A DNA stretch of 64,000 bases from Actinomadura_C alba (GCF_039530285.1 NZ_BAAAOK010000028.1:62001-126000), one strand, 5' to 3'; positions 44,490 through 54,372 are shown, numbered from the stretch's first letter. Notes: generated by a model from the letters alone, not told the origin. Translations and numbers: made by a program.

Positions 44490-45272
44490 CTACGTCGTCG
44501 CGGTGCCGTGCCGCGGATCCGCCTCGTGTGAGGCGCGTTCGACGGCGAGCAACGAGGCGTTGTGCTGTTGCGCGTCATGCGCCGCCCGACCACCGCGCAG
44601 ACCGAACAATCTCTTGCTGACGACGATATAGACGATCAAAACGACATTGACGACGAACGCCGCGAGGCGGACCACGGTGACGCGCTCCGTCAGCTCATAG
44701 ATCTCGATCGGCAGCCCGAACGAGGTGGCTATCACCGCGAAGTACTCGCCCCAGCGCTTCAGCAGCCACAGGCCGACCGCCTCGATGAACTCCACCACGG
44801 CGTAAGCGAGCAGGCCGACCGCGACCCAGGTCAGCGTTCCGGTTCCCACCTCGAGGGCATGCCGCAGACCCATAACGATCTTGGAGTGGTCCAGGTCCCA
44901 GCCGACCTTGCCGGCCAGCGGGCGCAGCAGCGGCAGGTCCTCCTGGAAGATGCGCTGGATGGAGCCCCGGTGGTGTGCGAACCGCCAGACGCCGTACGCC
45001 GCGGCCAGCACGATGAGTGCGCGGATCGCGCGCTCGACGGCGAAGAGCCGCATGATGAAGGCGTCGCGCAGTTGCCTGCCGCGCATGACCAGTGGCGCCT
45101 CGTCGGCCGGGCCGGACCCGTGCGGCGGGCCGTGCACGTACGCGCCGCAGCGCAGGCACCGCCACGCCTCACCGACGGGTGTGCCGGCCCGCAGCCTTCC
45201 GCGCAGCCGGGGCTCGTCGGGCGCGTAAGTGACGTGGCCCTTGCGGGCGCAGGTCAGCAGGCTCCAGTCCAC
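44490..45272 (-). CDS. DUF2127 membrane protein with N-terminal zinc-ribbon-like part
   Basis: 260 residues. The N-terminus has Cys8 in LLTCARKGHVTY and a CxxC pair in WRCLRCGAYVHG, resembling a small metal site. Four membrane helices follow in the DUF2127 pattern, including MGLRHALEVGTG and EFIEAVGLWLLKRWGEYFAVI. The function is unknown. The GTG at 45272 follows GGAG at only two bases, so the start is somewhat uncertain. It lies just downstream of the ABC permease gene (35 bases) and may belong to the same operon. Confidence 0.8.
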   Translation of the reverse strand: MDWSLLTCARKGHVTYAPDEPRLRGRLRAGTPVGEAWRCLRCGAYVHGPPHGSGPADEAPLVMRGRQLRDAFIMRLFAVERAIRALIVLAAAYGVWRFAHHRGSIQRIFQEDLPLLRPLAGKVGWDLDHSKIVMGLRHALEVGTGTLTWVAVGLLAYAVVEFIEAVGLWLLKRWGEYFAVIATSFGLPIEIYELTERVTVVRLAAFVVNVVLIVYIVVSKRLFGLRGGRAAHDAQQHNASLLAVERASHEADPRHGTATT

Positions 45273-45307
45273 GTCTCCACCGTTTCGACCGCCTCTCGCC
45301 GGGCCGG

Positions 45308-46567
45308 CTACCGGAAATGCGACTCCACCAGCGCGCACCTTCGGTAGTCGGCGAAATGCAGGCGCAGCCAGGCGCGGCGCTGCTGTTCGTCCCAGCTCGC
45401 GAACCGGCGGGCGGCCGCCGTGCCCGGAGCGTTCTGCGGTTCGTGGTCGAGCAGCCACGCGTTCACCATCAGGGTGTAGGCGGCGCTCCGTGCCCGGCGC
45501 GGATCGGCGCACGCCCGCTCGTCGACAAGGCCGCCCCGGATCTCGTCCTCGACCCGCTGCTCGTACCCGTTCGCCAGGTCGCTGAGATGGATGTGGGCGA
45601 CGCCGCCCTCGATCGAGACCGGCTCGTGCGCGGGGCGCTGCTCGACCCGGATGAACGCACCAGGGGTACCGGTGAGCCGTGCCGCCAGTGGGGTCACCTC
45701 GGCGACCAGCGATGGCAGGGCGGTGCGCAGGGCGGGGTGCACGCAAACCGTGAGCGGCCACTCCCGGCAGGCCAGCCCGGTGGGCGAGGGAAGTACCGCC
45801 GCGCCGTCGTAGTCGTGCAGGCGCTTCGTGCTGACGGCCGCGACGACCAGCGCCGTGGCGAGCGGAACGGCCAGGGGCAGCGTCGAGAGCTCCCGGCGGC
45901 CCGCCGCCAGCACATAGCCGAGGACCAGCGCGGTGCTCAGGCTCAGCGACCAGAGCACCTGGTGGGCCAGCACTCCGGTCCGCGGGTAGGTGAAGAGTTC
46001 GACGTGCCCGAGGTCGGCCGGTGGGAGCAACCGCCACCATGAGTGACCGTCATGACGCAGCCACGCCCAGAGAGCGGCCGCGACCGCCGTCGCGGGCACG
46101 ATCAGCGGCCGGGGCAGCAGCCGGCCCGCGAGGTATCCGCTCACCACGTACAGCAGCAGCGTCGCGGCACCGACGAGGAGGCCCAGCGGGCGCAGCCGGC
46201 CGGCCTCCTCGCGCAGCACGGTCTGACCGGCGATCACCACCGTGACCAGGCCGTAGGCCGCGAGAGTGGTCGCCGTCAGCAGCGCCAGGTCGAGCAGCGG
46301 CCCGGTCGCCGGGGACCGGACGGTGAGGCCGCGCAGATAGTCCAGGCGCCGCTCGCGCATGCCGACCCAGGCCGCGAACGCCGCGGCGGCGGGCCCCAGC
46401 ACCCGCGCCGAGGCGCTCACCGCCATGACGGCGTCGTCCCAGTACGCCACCCCCGGGATCAGCGTTCGCCACGCGGCGGCCACCCCGATCGCGGCGAGCA
46501 CGGGCACGGCGAACAGCAGCGCGGAGCGGCGGGCGTCCAGCCGCAGCACCCGCCCCAGGTCACACAC
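45308..46567 (-). CDS. ABC permease-like membrane protein with a large soluble C-terminal domain
   Basis: 419 residues. Seven or eight hydrophobic segments lie between residues 18 and 245, in the order expected of an ABC-2 permease. The last 165 residues are soluble and charged, with RVEQRPAHEPVSIEG and WDEQQRRAWLRLHFADY, and have no family I recognise. The GTG start overlaps the ATPase stop by eight bases, so the two are translated together. It is probably the membrane half of a transporter whose C-terminal domain faces outside. Substrate unknown. Confidence 0.72.
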   Translation of the reverse strand: MCDLGRVLRLDARRSALLFAVPVLAAIGVAAAWRTLIPGVAYWDDAVMAVSASARVLGPAAAAFAAWVGMRERRLDYLRGLTVRSPATGPLLDLALLTATTLAAYGLVTVVIAGQTVLREEAGRLRPLGLLVGAATLLLYVVSGYLAGRLLPRPLIVPATAVAAALWAWLRHDGHSWWRLLPPADLGHVELFTYPRTGVLAHQVLWSLSLSTALVLGYVLAAGRRELSTLPLAVPLATALVVAAVSTKRLHDYDGAAVLPSPTGLACREWPLTVCVHPALRTALPSLVAEVTPLAARLTGTPGAFIRVEQRPAHEPVSIEGGVAHIHLSDLANGYEQRVEDEIRGGLVDERACADPRRARSAAYTLMVNAWLLDHEPQNAPGTAAARRFASWDEQQRRAWLRLHFADYRRCALVESHFR

Positions 46568-47366
46568 CAGCGCCGATCCGCTGCGGACGCGTCCGGCCTG
46601 GGGCCCGCCGCGACCGCACCGGTGGCGCGGGTCGCGGGGCCGAGCGGTGCGACGGGCCGGTCTCGACGGCCGGCTCGGTCAGCCGCCCCCGGGCCAGCGT
46701 GAAGATCCGGTCGCACCGGCCGACGAGCCGGTCCGCGGCCGAGGCCGTGACCAGCACCGTCGGCGCCAGCGACCGGATCACCGGCCATAGCTCCATCGCC
46801 TTGTCAACGGCCTTCTCACCGGTCTTGTCGCCGGCCCTGTCCTCCGTCCTGTCGCCGGTCCCGCCGTCGATGGCGGCGAACGGCTCGTCCAGCAGAACGA
46901 GGCGCGGCCGGTGCACGCAAGTCGCGGCCAGCCCGGCGCGCAACCGCATGTCGGCGGGCAGCATCGACAGACTCATCGACGCCACGTCGCGCAGCTCGAA
47001 CCGGTCGAGCGCCGCCTCGACGGCGCCCGCGGGCACGCGCTTGTAATACCCGGCGTAGGCGACGAAGTCGCCGACGCGCAGATCCGCCGCCCAGGCGAAA
47101 TCGCCCGGAAGGTATCCGAGCAGCGCCCGCGCGGCGCGCAGCCCGGCCGGGTTCCCGGTGTCGTGACCGAGAATCTCTAGCGCGCCGACATGTGGACGGC
47201 GCAAAGTGGCGAACGTGGACAGCAGGCACGTCTTCCCCGCGCCCCGCGGACCGGCGAAGCCGATCACTCCTCCGGTGATGCCGAAGACCGCTGGGCGCAG
47301 AATCCACCGCCCCCCGCGGCGGATCCCCATGCCTCTGGCCACGATCGTGGAAACATCCGCGATCAT
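46560..47366 (-). CDS. ABC transporter ATPase with non-canonical signature
   Basis: 268 residues. Walker A is GPRGAGKT (39-46) and Walker B is RLVLLDEPFAAID. Where LSGGQ should be, the protein reads SMLPADMRLRAGLAA. After Walker B there is a charged insert of about 25 residues (TGDRTEDRAGDKTGEKAVDK), and the switch His is not clear (VLVTASAADRL). The C-terminal 45 residues are basic and Pro-rich. I favour the ATG at 47366 with GGGGGG four bases upstream; ATGs at 47378 and 47387 are alternatives. It pairs with the overlapping permease gene and is divergent from the MarR gene. Confidence 0.78.
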   Translation of the reverse strand: MIADVSTIVARGMGIRRGGRWILRPAVFGITGGVIGFAGPRGAGKTCLLSTFATLRRPHVGALEILGHDTGNPAGLRAARALLGYLPGDFAWAADLRVGDFVAYAGYYKRVPAGAVEAALDRFELRDVASMSLSMLPADMRLRAGLAATCVHRPRLVLLDEPFAAIDGGTGDRTEDRAGDKTGEKAVDKAMELWPVIRSLAPTVLVTASAADRLVGRCDRIFTLARGRLTEPAVETGPSHRSAPRPAPPVRSRRAPGRTRPQRIGAGV

Positions 47367-47677
47367 GTAACCCCCCATTATCGTCATGCCATTGCGACAA
47401 TCAAGAGAGCTGAATCCGATGGCGGTAATTCCCCCTGCGCCACCCTCGCTCACGCGAGTCAAGGCCCATCTTTGCCGTCGCAACACGCATCGACATCACG
47501 ACTATAACCACGCTTGGCGTTGGCTGTCAGCTCTCTTTTGTGCTGGCCAGAAGGTTGTGAAGAGCGCCGTCCGCCGTAGCAGTTACCTTGCTGTTATGGG
47601 GTGATTTACGGCTCGACGGTGCGTGAACTCGTCGATATGTCGATTTGCCGACGCCCCGGTACCGCTACCGTGTTCGT

Positions 47678-48184
47678 GTGGTCAAGCCGCTCAATCTTCC
47701 GTTCGATCCGATCGCCCGTGCCGGGGACCTCTGGGAGCACCGGTGGGGCGCGTCCCCGGCCATGCTCGCCGTCACCTCCATCATGCGGGCCCAGCAGATC
47801 CTGCTCGCCGAACTCGACGCGCTCCTCAAGCCGTACGACCTGACGTTCGCCCGCTACGAGGCGCTGGTGCTGCTCACCTTCAGCCGGGAGGGGGCGCTGC
47901 CGCTCTCGAAAATCGGTGAACGGCTGATGGTGCACCCGACCAGCGTCACCAACATCATCGACCGGCTGGAGCGCCAGGGGTACGTGACCCGGCGCCGCAA
48001 CCCCCGCGACGGCCGTGGTGTCCTCGCGGGCATCACCGACGAGGGACGTGAGGTGGTCGAGCGCGCCACCGCGGCCCTGATGGAACGCGACTTCGGGCTC
48101 GACTCCTACGACGACGAGCGGCTCTTGGAGATCTTCGACGTGCTGCGGACGCTGCGCGTGGCGGCGGGGGACTTCGCGGACTGA
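47678..48184 (+). CDS. MarR-family transcriptional regulator
   Basis: 168-residue winged-helix repressor. The DNA-binding part is LTFARYEALVLLTF, LPLSKIGERLMVHPTSVTNI (recognition helix), then the wing RQGYVTRRRNPRDGRGVLAGIT. The GTG at 47678 starts VKPLNLPFDPI. It sits directly upstream of the mutase gene; a perfect 24-bp palindrome lies between them. In Streptomyces a MarR gene is also found near icmA. It probably represses the mutase gene, with an acyl-CoA or related compound as a possible ligand. Confidence 0.9.
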   Translation: MVKPLNLPFDPIARAGDLWEHRWGASPAMLAVTSIMRAQQILLAELDALLKPYDLTFARYEALVLLTFSREGALPLSKIGERLMVHPTSVTNIIDRLERQGYVTRRRNPRDGRGVLAGITDEGREVVERATAALMERDFGLDSYDDERLLEIFDVLRTLRVAAGDFAD

Positions 48185-48246
48185 GCGGCCTTGCCGAGCG
48201 GCCTTGAACGGACTTGAGCGGACTGAAACGGTTCCGCGGTTGGACT

Positions 48247-48270
48247 AAATACTAGGACGTCCTAGTATTT
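48247..48270. promoter_or_regulatory. Perfect 24-bp palindrome upstream of icmA (likely MarR operator)
   Basis: Half-site AAATACTAGGAC is followed directly by its reverse complement GTCCTAGTATTT. It lies 32 bases before the icmA start codon and 63 bases after the MarR gene stop, in otherwise GC-rich DNA. The size and A/T-rich ends fit a MarR dimer site covering the icmA promoter. Confidence 0.75.
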
Positions 48271-48301
48271 GGTGGGGACGGACCGACCCGGAGGTGCCAC
48301 C

Positions 48302-49969
48302 GTGGACCCGCAGGAGATCGAGGCAGGCAGACGGCGCTGGCAGGAGCGCCACGACGCGGCGCGCAAGCGGGACGCCGACTTCACGACGCTTTCGGGTCTG
48401 CAGGTGGACCCCGTCTACGGGCCCGAAGGGGCCGACCCGCGGATGGAGCGGATCGGCTGGCCCGGGGAGTTCCCGTACACCCGTGGGCTCTACGCCACCG
48501 GGTTCCGCGGCCGGGCATGGACGATCCGGCAGTTCTCGGGCTTCGGCAACGCGCGGCAGACCAACGAGCGCTACAAGATGCTGCTCGGCGCCGGCGGCGG
48601 GGGGCTCTCGGTCGCTTTCGACATGCCGACCCTCATGGGCCGCGACTCCGACGACCCGCGCTCGCTCGGCGAGGTCGGGCACTGCGGCGTCGCGATCGAC
48701 TCCGCGGCCGACATGGAGGTGCTCTTCGACGGCATCCCGCTCGGCGACATCACCACCTCGATGACGATCTCAGGCCCCGCGGTGCCGGTCTTCTGCATGT
48801 ACCTCGTGGCGGCCGAGCGGCAGGGTGTGGCGCCGCGCGGCCTCGACGGCACGCTGCAGACCGACATCTTCAAGGAGTACATCGCGCAGAAGGAGTGGCT
48901 CTTCCCGCCCGAGCCGCACCTGCGCCTCATCGGCGACCTCATGGAGTACTGCGCGGCCGAGATCCCGGCGTACAAGCCGCTGTCGGTGTCGGGCTACCAC
49001 ATCCGCGAGGCCGGCTCCACGGCCGCCCAGGAGCTCGCCTTCACCCTCGCCGACGGGTTCGGATACGCGGAGCTCGGCCTGTCGCGCGGGCTGGACATCA
49101 ACACCTTCGCGCCGGGGCTGTCGTTCTTCTTCGACGCGCACATCGACTTCTTCGAGGAGATCGCCAAGTTCCGCGCGGCGCGCCGGATCTGGGCACGCTG
49201 GATGCGGGACGTCTACGGCGCCACGTCGGAGAAGGCGCTGTGGCTGAAGTTCCACACCCAGACCGCCGGGGTCTCCCTCACCGCCCAGCAGCCGGACAAC
49301 AACGTGGTGCGGACCGCGATCGAGGCGCTCGCCGCCGTCCTCGGCGGCACGAACTCGCTGCACACCAACGCGCTCGACGAGGTCCTCGCGCTGCCGAGCG
49401 AGAAGGCCGCCGAGATCGCGGTGCGCACCCAGCAGGTGATCATGGAGGAGACCGGGGTGGTCAACGTCGTCGACCCGCTCGGTGGCTCGTGGTACATCGA
49501 GGCGCTCACCGACCGGCTCGAGACCGAGGCCGAGAAGATCTTCGCCCAGATCAAGGACATGAGCCCCGACGGCACCATGACCGGCGGCATCCTGCGCGGA
49601 ATCGAGGACGGTTGGTTCATGGCCGAGATCGCCGAGGCCGCCTTCACCTACCAGCGTCAGCTGGAGAAGGGCGAGAAGAAGATCGTCGGCGTCAACTGCC
49701 ACACCGGCACCATCGAGGAGCCCCTCGAGATCCTGCGGGTCAGCCACGAGGTGGAGCGGGAGCAGAACAAGGTGCTGGCCGGCCGCCGGACCGACCGTGA
49801 CCAGGCCGCCGTCGCCGCGGCGCTCACGCGGATGACCGAGGTGGCGCGCGGCGACGGCAACATGATCCCGGTGATGCTCGACGCGGTGCGGGCCGAGGCC
49901 ACCCTCGGCGAGATCTGCGGGGCCCTGAAGGACGAGTGGGGCGACTACTCCGAACCCGCGCGGTTCTGA
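48302..49969 (+). CDS. icmA: Isobutyryl-CoA mutase large subunit
   Basis: 555-residue catalytic subunit of a B12-dependent acyl-CoA mutase. The TIM-barrel is complete and the C-terminal B12-binding domain is absent, so a separate small subunit (IcmB type, not in this window) is required. Two residues set the substrate in this family: methylmalonyl-CoA mutase has Tyr and Arg, isobutyryl-CoA mutase has Phe and Gln. Here they are Phe78 (TIRQFSGFG) and Gln196 (KEYIAQKEW), so isobutyryl-CoA/butyryl-CoA interconversion is predicted. The GTG at 48302 has GGAGG seven bases upstream. A 24-bp palindrome lies just before it and a strong terminator starts at its stop codon. Confidence 0.9.
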   Translation: MDPQEIEAGRRRWQERHDAARKRDADFTTLSGLQVDPVYGPEGADPRMERIGWPGEFPYTRGLYATGFRGRAWTIRQFSGFGNARQTNERYKMLLGAGGGGLSVAFDMPTLMGRDSDDPRSLGEVGHCGVAIDSAADMEVLFDGIPLGDITTSMTISGPAVPVFCMYLVAAERQGVAPRGLDGTLQTDIFKEYIAQKEWLFPPEPHLRLIGDLMEYCAAEIPAYKPLSVSGYHIREAGSTAAQELAFTLADGFGYAELGLSRGLDINTFAPGLSFFFDAHIDFFEEIAKFRAARRIWARWMRDVYGATSEKALWLKFHTQTAGVSLTAQQPDNNVVRTAIEALAAVLGGTNSLHTNALDEVLALPSEKAAEIAVRTQQVIMEETGVVNVVDPLGGSWYIEALTDRLETEAEKIFAQIKDMSPDGTMTGGILRGIEDGWFMAEIAEAAFTYQRQLEKGEKKIVGVNCHTGTIEEPLEILRVSHEVEREQNKVLAGRRTDRDQAAVAAALTRMTEVARGDGNMIPVMLDAVRAEATLGEICGALKDEWGDYSEPARF

Positions 49970-50001
49970 TGGTGGCCGCGCCTCCGGCGCGGCCACCATC
50001 A
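49967..50001. terminator. Strong terminator beginning at the icmA stop codon
   Basis: Arms TGATGGTGGCCGCGCC (49967-49982) and GGCGCGGCCACCATCA (49986-50001) form a perfect 16-bp stem with loop TCC. The TGA stop is the first three bases of the left arm. Confidence 0.85.
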
Positions 50002-50080
50002 GGCGCGATCTTGTTCGCGGCAGGGCGCTTCGAGGCGGGTGTCGGTACGGGATCGGGCGCGCATGGGGCAGGATGGACAC

Positions 50081-51019
50081 ATGCCTTCATCGGACTTCTC
50101 GTTGCACGGTGCCATCGATCTCGGTGCCCGTCAGGCGGCCGCCAAGAAGAAGCAGGAACGCCAGACGGGCGGTGGCAGCGCCTACGTCGTCGACGTCACC
50201 GACGACACCTTCAACACCGAGGTCGTGGAGCGTTCACGTACCGTCCCGGTGCTCGTGGACTTCTGGGCGGAGTGGTGCGCTCCGTGCAAGCAGCTCGGCC
50301 CGATCCTGGAGAAGCTCGCGACCGAGGCCGCCGGCCGCTGGGTCCTGGCCAAGGTCGACATCGACGCCAACCCGCAGCTCGGCGCCTACCTCCAGCAGAT
50401 GGGCATCCGCGGCATCCCGTTCGTGGCCGTCGTGGTGGCCGGGCAGCTGATGCCGTTCCTGAACGGTGCCGCCCCCGAGGCGCAGGTACGCCAGGCCATC
50501 GACCAGCTCTTCGCCGCGCTGAAGCAGGAGGGCATCCTGCCCGAAGCGCCCGAGGGGCAGGAGGCCGCGCCCGAGAGCGAGGCCGGCGGGGCCGCCGAGT
50601 CCGAGGCCGATTCGCAGTACGCCAACGCCGAGGCCGCGCTGGAGCGCGGCGACCTCGACGCCGCCGGCACGGCGTTCCAGCAGATCCTGGACGCCTCACC
50701 GCAGGACGCCCACGCCAAGCAGGGGCTCGCGCTGGTGGACCTGAGCAGGCGCGTCGAGGCCCTCGACGTCGACAAGGCGCTCAGCGACGCCGCCGAACAG
50801 CCGGGTGACGCCGAGGCGCAGACCAGGGCCGCCGATATCGAGATGGTCTCCGGGCGCATCGACGAGGCCCTCGAGCGGCTGGTCTCCACCGTGCGCAGGA
50901 CCGCCGGCGACGACCGCGACAAGGCCCGCGTGCACCTGCTCAAGCTCTTCGAGGTGCTGCTGCCCGAGGATCCCAGGACCATCAAGGCGCGCAAGGCGCT
51001 GCAGTCGGCACTGTTCTGA
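50081..51019 (+). CDS. Thioredoxin-TPR co-chaperone (CnoX/YbbN-like)
   Basis: 312 residues. A thioredoxin domain (about 35-145) has the active site WCAPCK, followed by an acidic linker (APESEAGGAAESEAD) and a C-terminal TPR-like region (ADSQYANAEAALERGDLDAAGTAF, given in parts). The layout matches YbbN/CnoX, a redox-linked holdase that passes clients to chaperonins, and mycobacterial Rv1324. Whether the CAPC site is redox-active here is not known. AGGATGG precedes the ATG at 50081. Confidence 0.88.
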   Translation: MPSSDFSLHGAIDLGARQAAAKKKQERQTGGGSAYVVDVTDDTFNTEVVERSRTVPVLVDFWAEWCAPCKQLGPILEKLATEAAGRWVLAKVDIDANPQLGAYLQQMGIRGIPFVAVVVAGQLMPFLNGAAPEAQVRQAIDQLFAALKQEGILPEAPEGQEAAPESEAGGAAESEADSQYANAEAALERGDLDAAGTAFQQILDASPQDAHAKQGLALVDLSRRVEALDVDKALSDAAEQPGDAEAQTRAADIEMVSGRIDEALERLVSTVRRTAGDDRDKARVHLLKLFEVLLPEDPRTIKARKALQSALF

Positions 51020-51229
51020 GGCCGTGCTCTCTGGCCGTGTCCTGAGGCCGTCCGTCCGGGTTGCCGCGGGATCCGACACCGGTCCGGGGGAGCGGCCAGG
51101 ACCGGGCCCCTCGACCACGTATGCTCGGCGACGATGACCGTACGCCCGGCCGACGTGCGGCAGTCGTCTCCGGAAATGGGACGATGATCCGGGTCCGACG
51201 AGGTACCCGTGTACAAGGGAGCAGACGAC

Positions 51230-52633
<1,404 letters not shown>

Positions 52634-52665
52634 CCCACGGGCGGCGCGCCGGCGTGAGCGCGCGG

Positions 52666-52691
52666 GATCCGGCCGCCGTGGCGGCGGGATC
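52666..52691. terminator. Hairpin between malic enzyme and LPXTG genes
   Basis: Arms GATCCGGCCGCC and GGCGGCGGGATC with loop GT pair with one mismatch. It lies between convergent genes. Confidence 0.6.
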
Positions 52692-52718
52692 TCGCACGGC
52701 CGACGGCCGACGGCGCGG

Positions 52719-53546
52719 TCAGCCGGTGTCCTTCTTCTCGAACATCGGGTCGCGGCGGCGCGGCCAGATGCCGCCGTACCAGAAGATGATCAGACCGGTG
52801 ATCATGGCGGCAACGCCCGTCGCGATCCTGGCGTACATCGTCGCGTCCTCGGGACCGGTGCGCGGCAGGTTCTCGGGCGCGTCACTCGGCTTGGCGCAGT
52901 TCGCCGTGCGCTTGGCCGACTTCACCGGCTCGTTCCGCCACGTCACCGCGACCGTCGTCGTCCGGTCCTCCCTCAGGTTGATCTTGGTGGCCCGGGTGGC
53001 GCCCGGCCCGATCCGGTCGGCGACCGTGGCCGAGCCGTCCTCCTCGATCGCGTAGTCCTCGATCCGGCCGCCCACGTTGGTCACCGTGACCTCGACCGAC
53101 CTGGCCGGGCAGCGCACACCGCCGATGGTGACGTTCAGGGGCTGCGCGGGGGCCCGGACCGTCCGGGTGGGCGTCGGAGTCGGCGTCGGGGTCGCCGTGC
53201 GCGTGACCGGCGGCGGGACGACCGGCGCCCGGGTCGGTGTGGGCGTGCGCGTCGGTGTGGGCGTGGCCGTGCGGGTCGGCGTGCGGGTCGGCGTGCGGGT
53301 CGGCGTCGGCGTGCGGGTCGGGCGGGTGGCCGTGACCGTGGGGGTGGGAGTCGGCGTCCGCGCCGCTCTGGGCGTGAGGGTGGTCGTCGGGGACGTGCTG
53401 ATGGTGGCCGTCGCGGTGGCCGCCGCCGCCGGCGGCGGCGTGTCCGAGTCGCCCGACGACGACACGGTACGTGCGATCGCGGGGATCGCGACGAGGGCCC
53501 CGATGAGGAAGAGGACCGCTGCGATGACGACCCTGGGCAACTGCAT
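52719..53546 (-). CDS. LPXTG surface protein with Pro-Thr-rich stalk
   Basis: 275 residues. Residues 1-27 form a signal peptide (LPRVVIAAVLFLIGALVAIPAIA). Residues 60-130 are an almost pure Pro/Thr/Arg stretch of TPTRTPTRT type, likely extended and possibly O-mannosylated. A small beta domain with one Cys pair (VRCPARSVEV and TANCAKPSD) follows. The end has the sortase motif LPRTG (227-231), a hydrophobic segment (ATGVAAMITGLIIFWYGGI) and the positive tail WPRRRD. GGGAGGA precedes the ATG at 53546. No sortase gene is adjacent. Confidence 0.85.
   Translation of the reverse strand: MQLPRVVIAAVLFLIGALVAIPAIARTVSSSGDSDTPPPAAAATATATISTSPTTTLTPRAARTPTPTPTVTATRPTRTPTPTRTPTRTPTRTATPTPTRTPTPTRAPVVPPPVTRTATPTPTPTPTRTVRAPAQPLNVTIGGVRCPARSVEVTVTNVGGRIEDYAIEEDGSATVADRIGPGATRATKINLREDRTTTVAVTWRNEPVKSAKRTANCAKPSDAPENLPRTGPEDATMYARIATGVAAMITGLIIFWYGGIWPRRRDPMFEKKDTG
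53157..53357 (-). repeat. Pro-Thr coding microrepeat tract
   Basis: About 200 bases of imperfect GTCGGCGTGCGG and GTCGGTGTGGGC units (as read on the + strand) encode the Pro-Thr-Arg stalk of the LPXTG protein. Such tracts often vary in length between strains. Confidence 0.8.
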
Positions 53547-53763
53547 CGCGTCCTCCCACCTGCTTCCGTGTCCGGGGGACGCGGAAGGGCCTGCCTCACC
53601 TGTGGACGGGGTCGTCCGCACTCGTTCGGCGCGTGGCTCGGGCTTCCTAGATCATTCTTTACTTGGCTCGTATTCTGCCGATTACCCCGTGAACGCGAGC
53701 GCCTAACGGCTCAACTCGGCTCGCGAGGTGCCGTCCGTGCCCTCTCACCCGCATGATGGACAC

Positions 53764-54339
53764 ATGGACGACGGCATCGTGGTGGGCAGCCTGCTGGTGG
53801 CCACACCGCTCCTCGACGACCCGAACTTCCGGCGCAGCGTCGTTCTCGTTGTCGAGCACGACCACGAGGACGGGACGCTCGGCGTCGTGCTCAACCGGCC
53901 GACCGAGGTCCCGGTCGACCGCGTGCTGCCGCCGTGGGGCGAGCTCGTGACCGGGCCTTCCGTCGTGTTCCAGGGCGGACCGGTGGCGCTCGACAGCGCG
54001 CTGGCGCTGGCGTCGGTGCCCGGAGAGGACGAACCGCTCGGCTGGCGCGCCCTCGACGGCGGGTCCGATGTCTCCAGGGTCGGCCTGGTCGACCTGGACG
54101 CCCCACCCGCGCTGATCGCCCCGGAGGTCGCCCAGCTGCGGGTGTTCGCCGGGTACGCCGGATGGAGCGCTGGCCAGCTCCGGACAGAGATCGAGGAGGG
54201 TGCGTGGTACGTCCTGCCGGGCGAGCCGCGCGACGTCTTCATGGACGATCCTGAGCGCCTCTGGCAGGCGGTGCTGCGGCGGCAGGGCGGCGATCTCGCC
54301 TTCGTGGCGACCTTTCCCGATGATCCGAGCCTGAACTGA
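53764..54339 (+). CDS. YqgE/AlgH family protein
   Basis: 191 residues. The family start GSLLVATPLLDDPNFRRSVVLVVEHD is clear, as are GVVLNRPTEVPV and the later FAGYAGWSAGQLRTEIEEGAW. The fold is known but the biochemical role is not; in Pseudomonas AlgH affects alginate regulation. I chose the ATG at 53764, which gives MDDGIVVGS; a start 12 codons earlier is less likely. It is divergent from the LPXTG gene. Confidence 0.92.
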   Translation: MDDGIVVGSLLVATPLLDDPNFRRSVVLVVEHDHEDGTLGVVLNRPTEVPVDRVLPPWGELVTGPSVVFQGGPVALDSALALASVPGEDEPLGWRALDGGSDVSRVGLVDLDAPPALIAPEVAQLRVFAGYAGWSAGQLRTEIEEGAWYVLPGEPRDVFMDDPERLWQAVLRRQGGDLAFVATFPDDPSLN

Positions 54340-54372
54340 CTCGCGCCTCACGGCACCTCGTAGACTGCAGCT

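Noticed and set aside
53077..53706. Plus-strand frame of GVGVGVAVRV-type repeats
   Set aside because: Antisense of the Pro-Thr stalk of the LPXTG gene.
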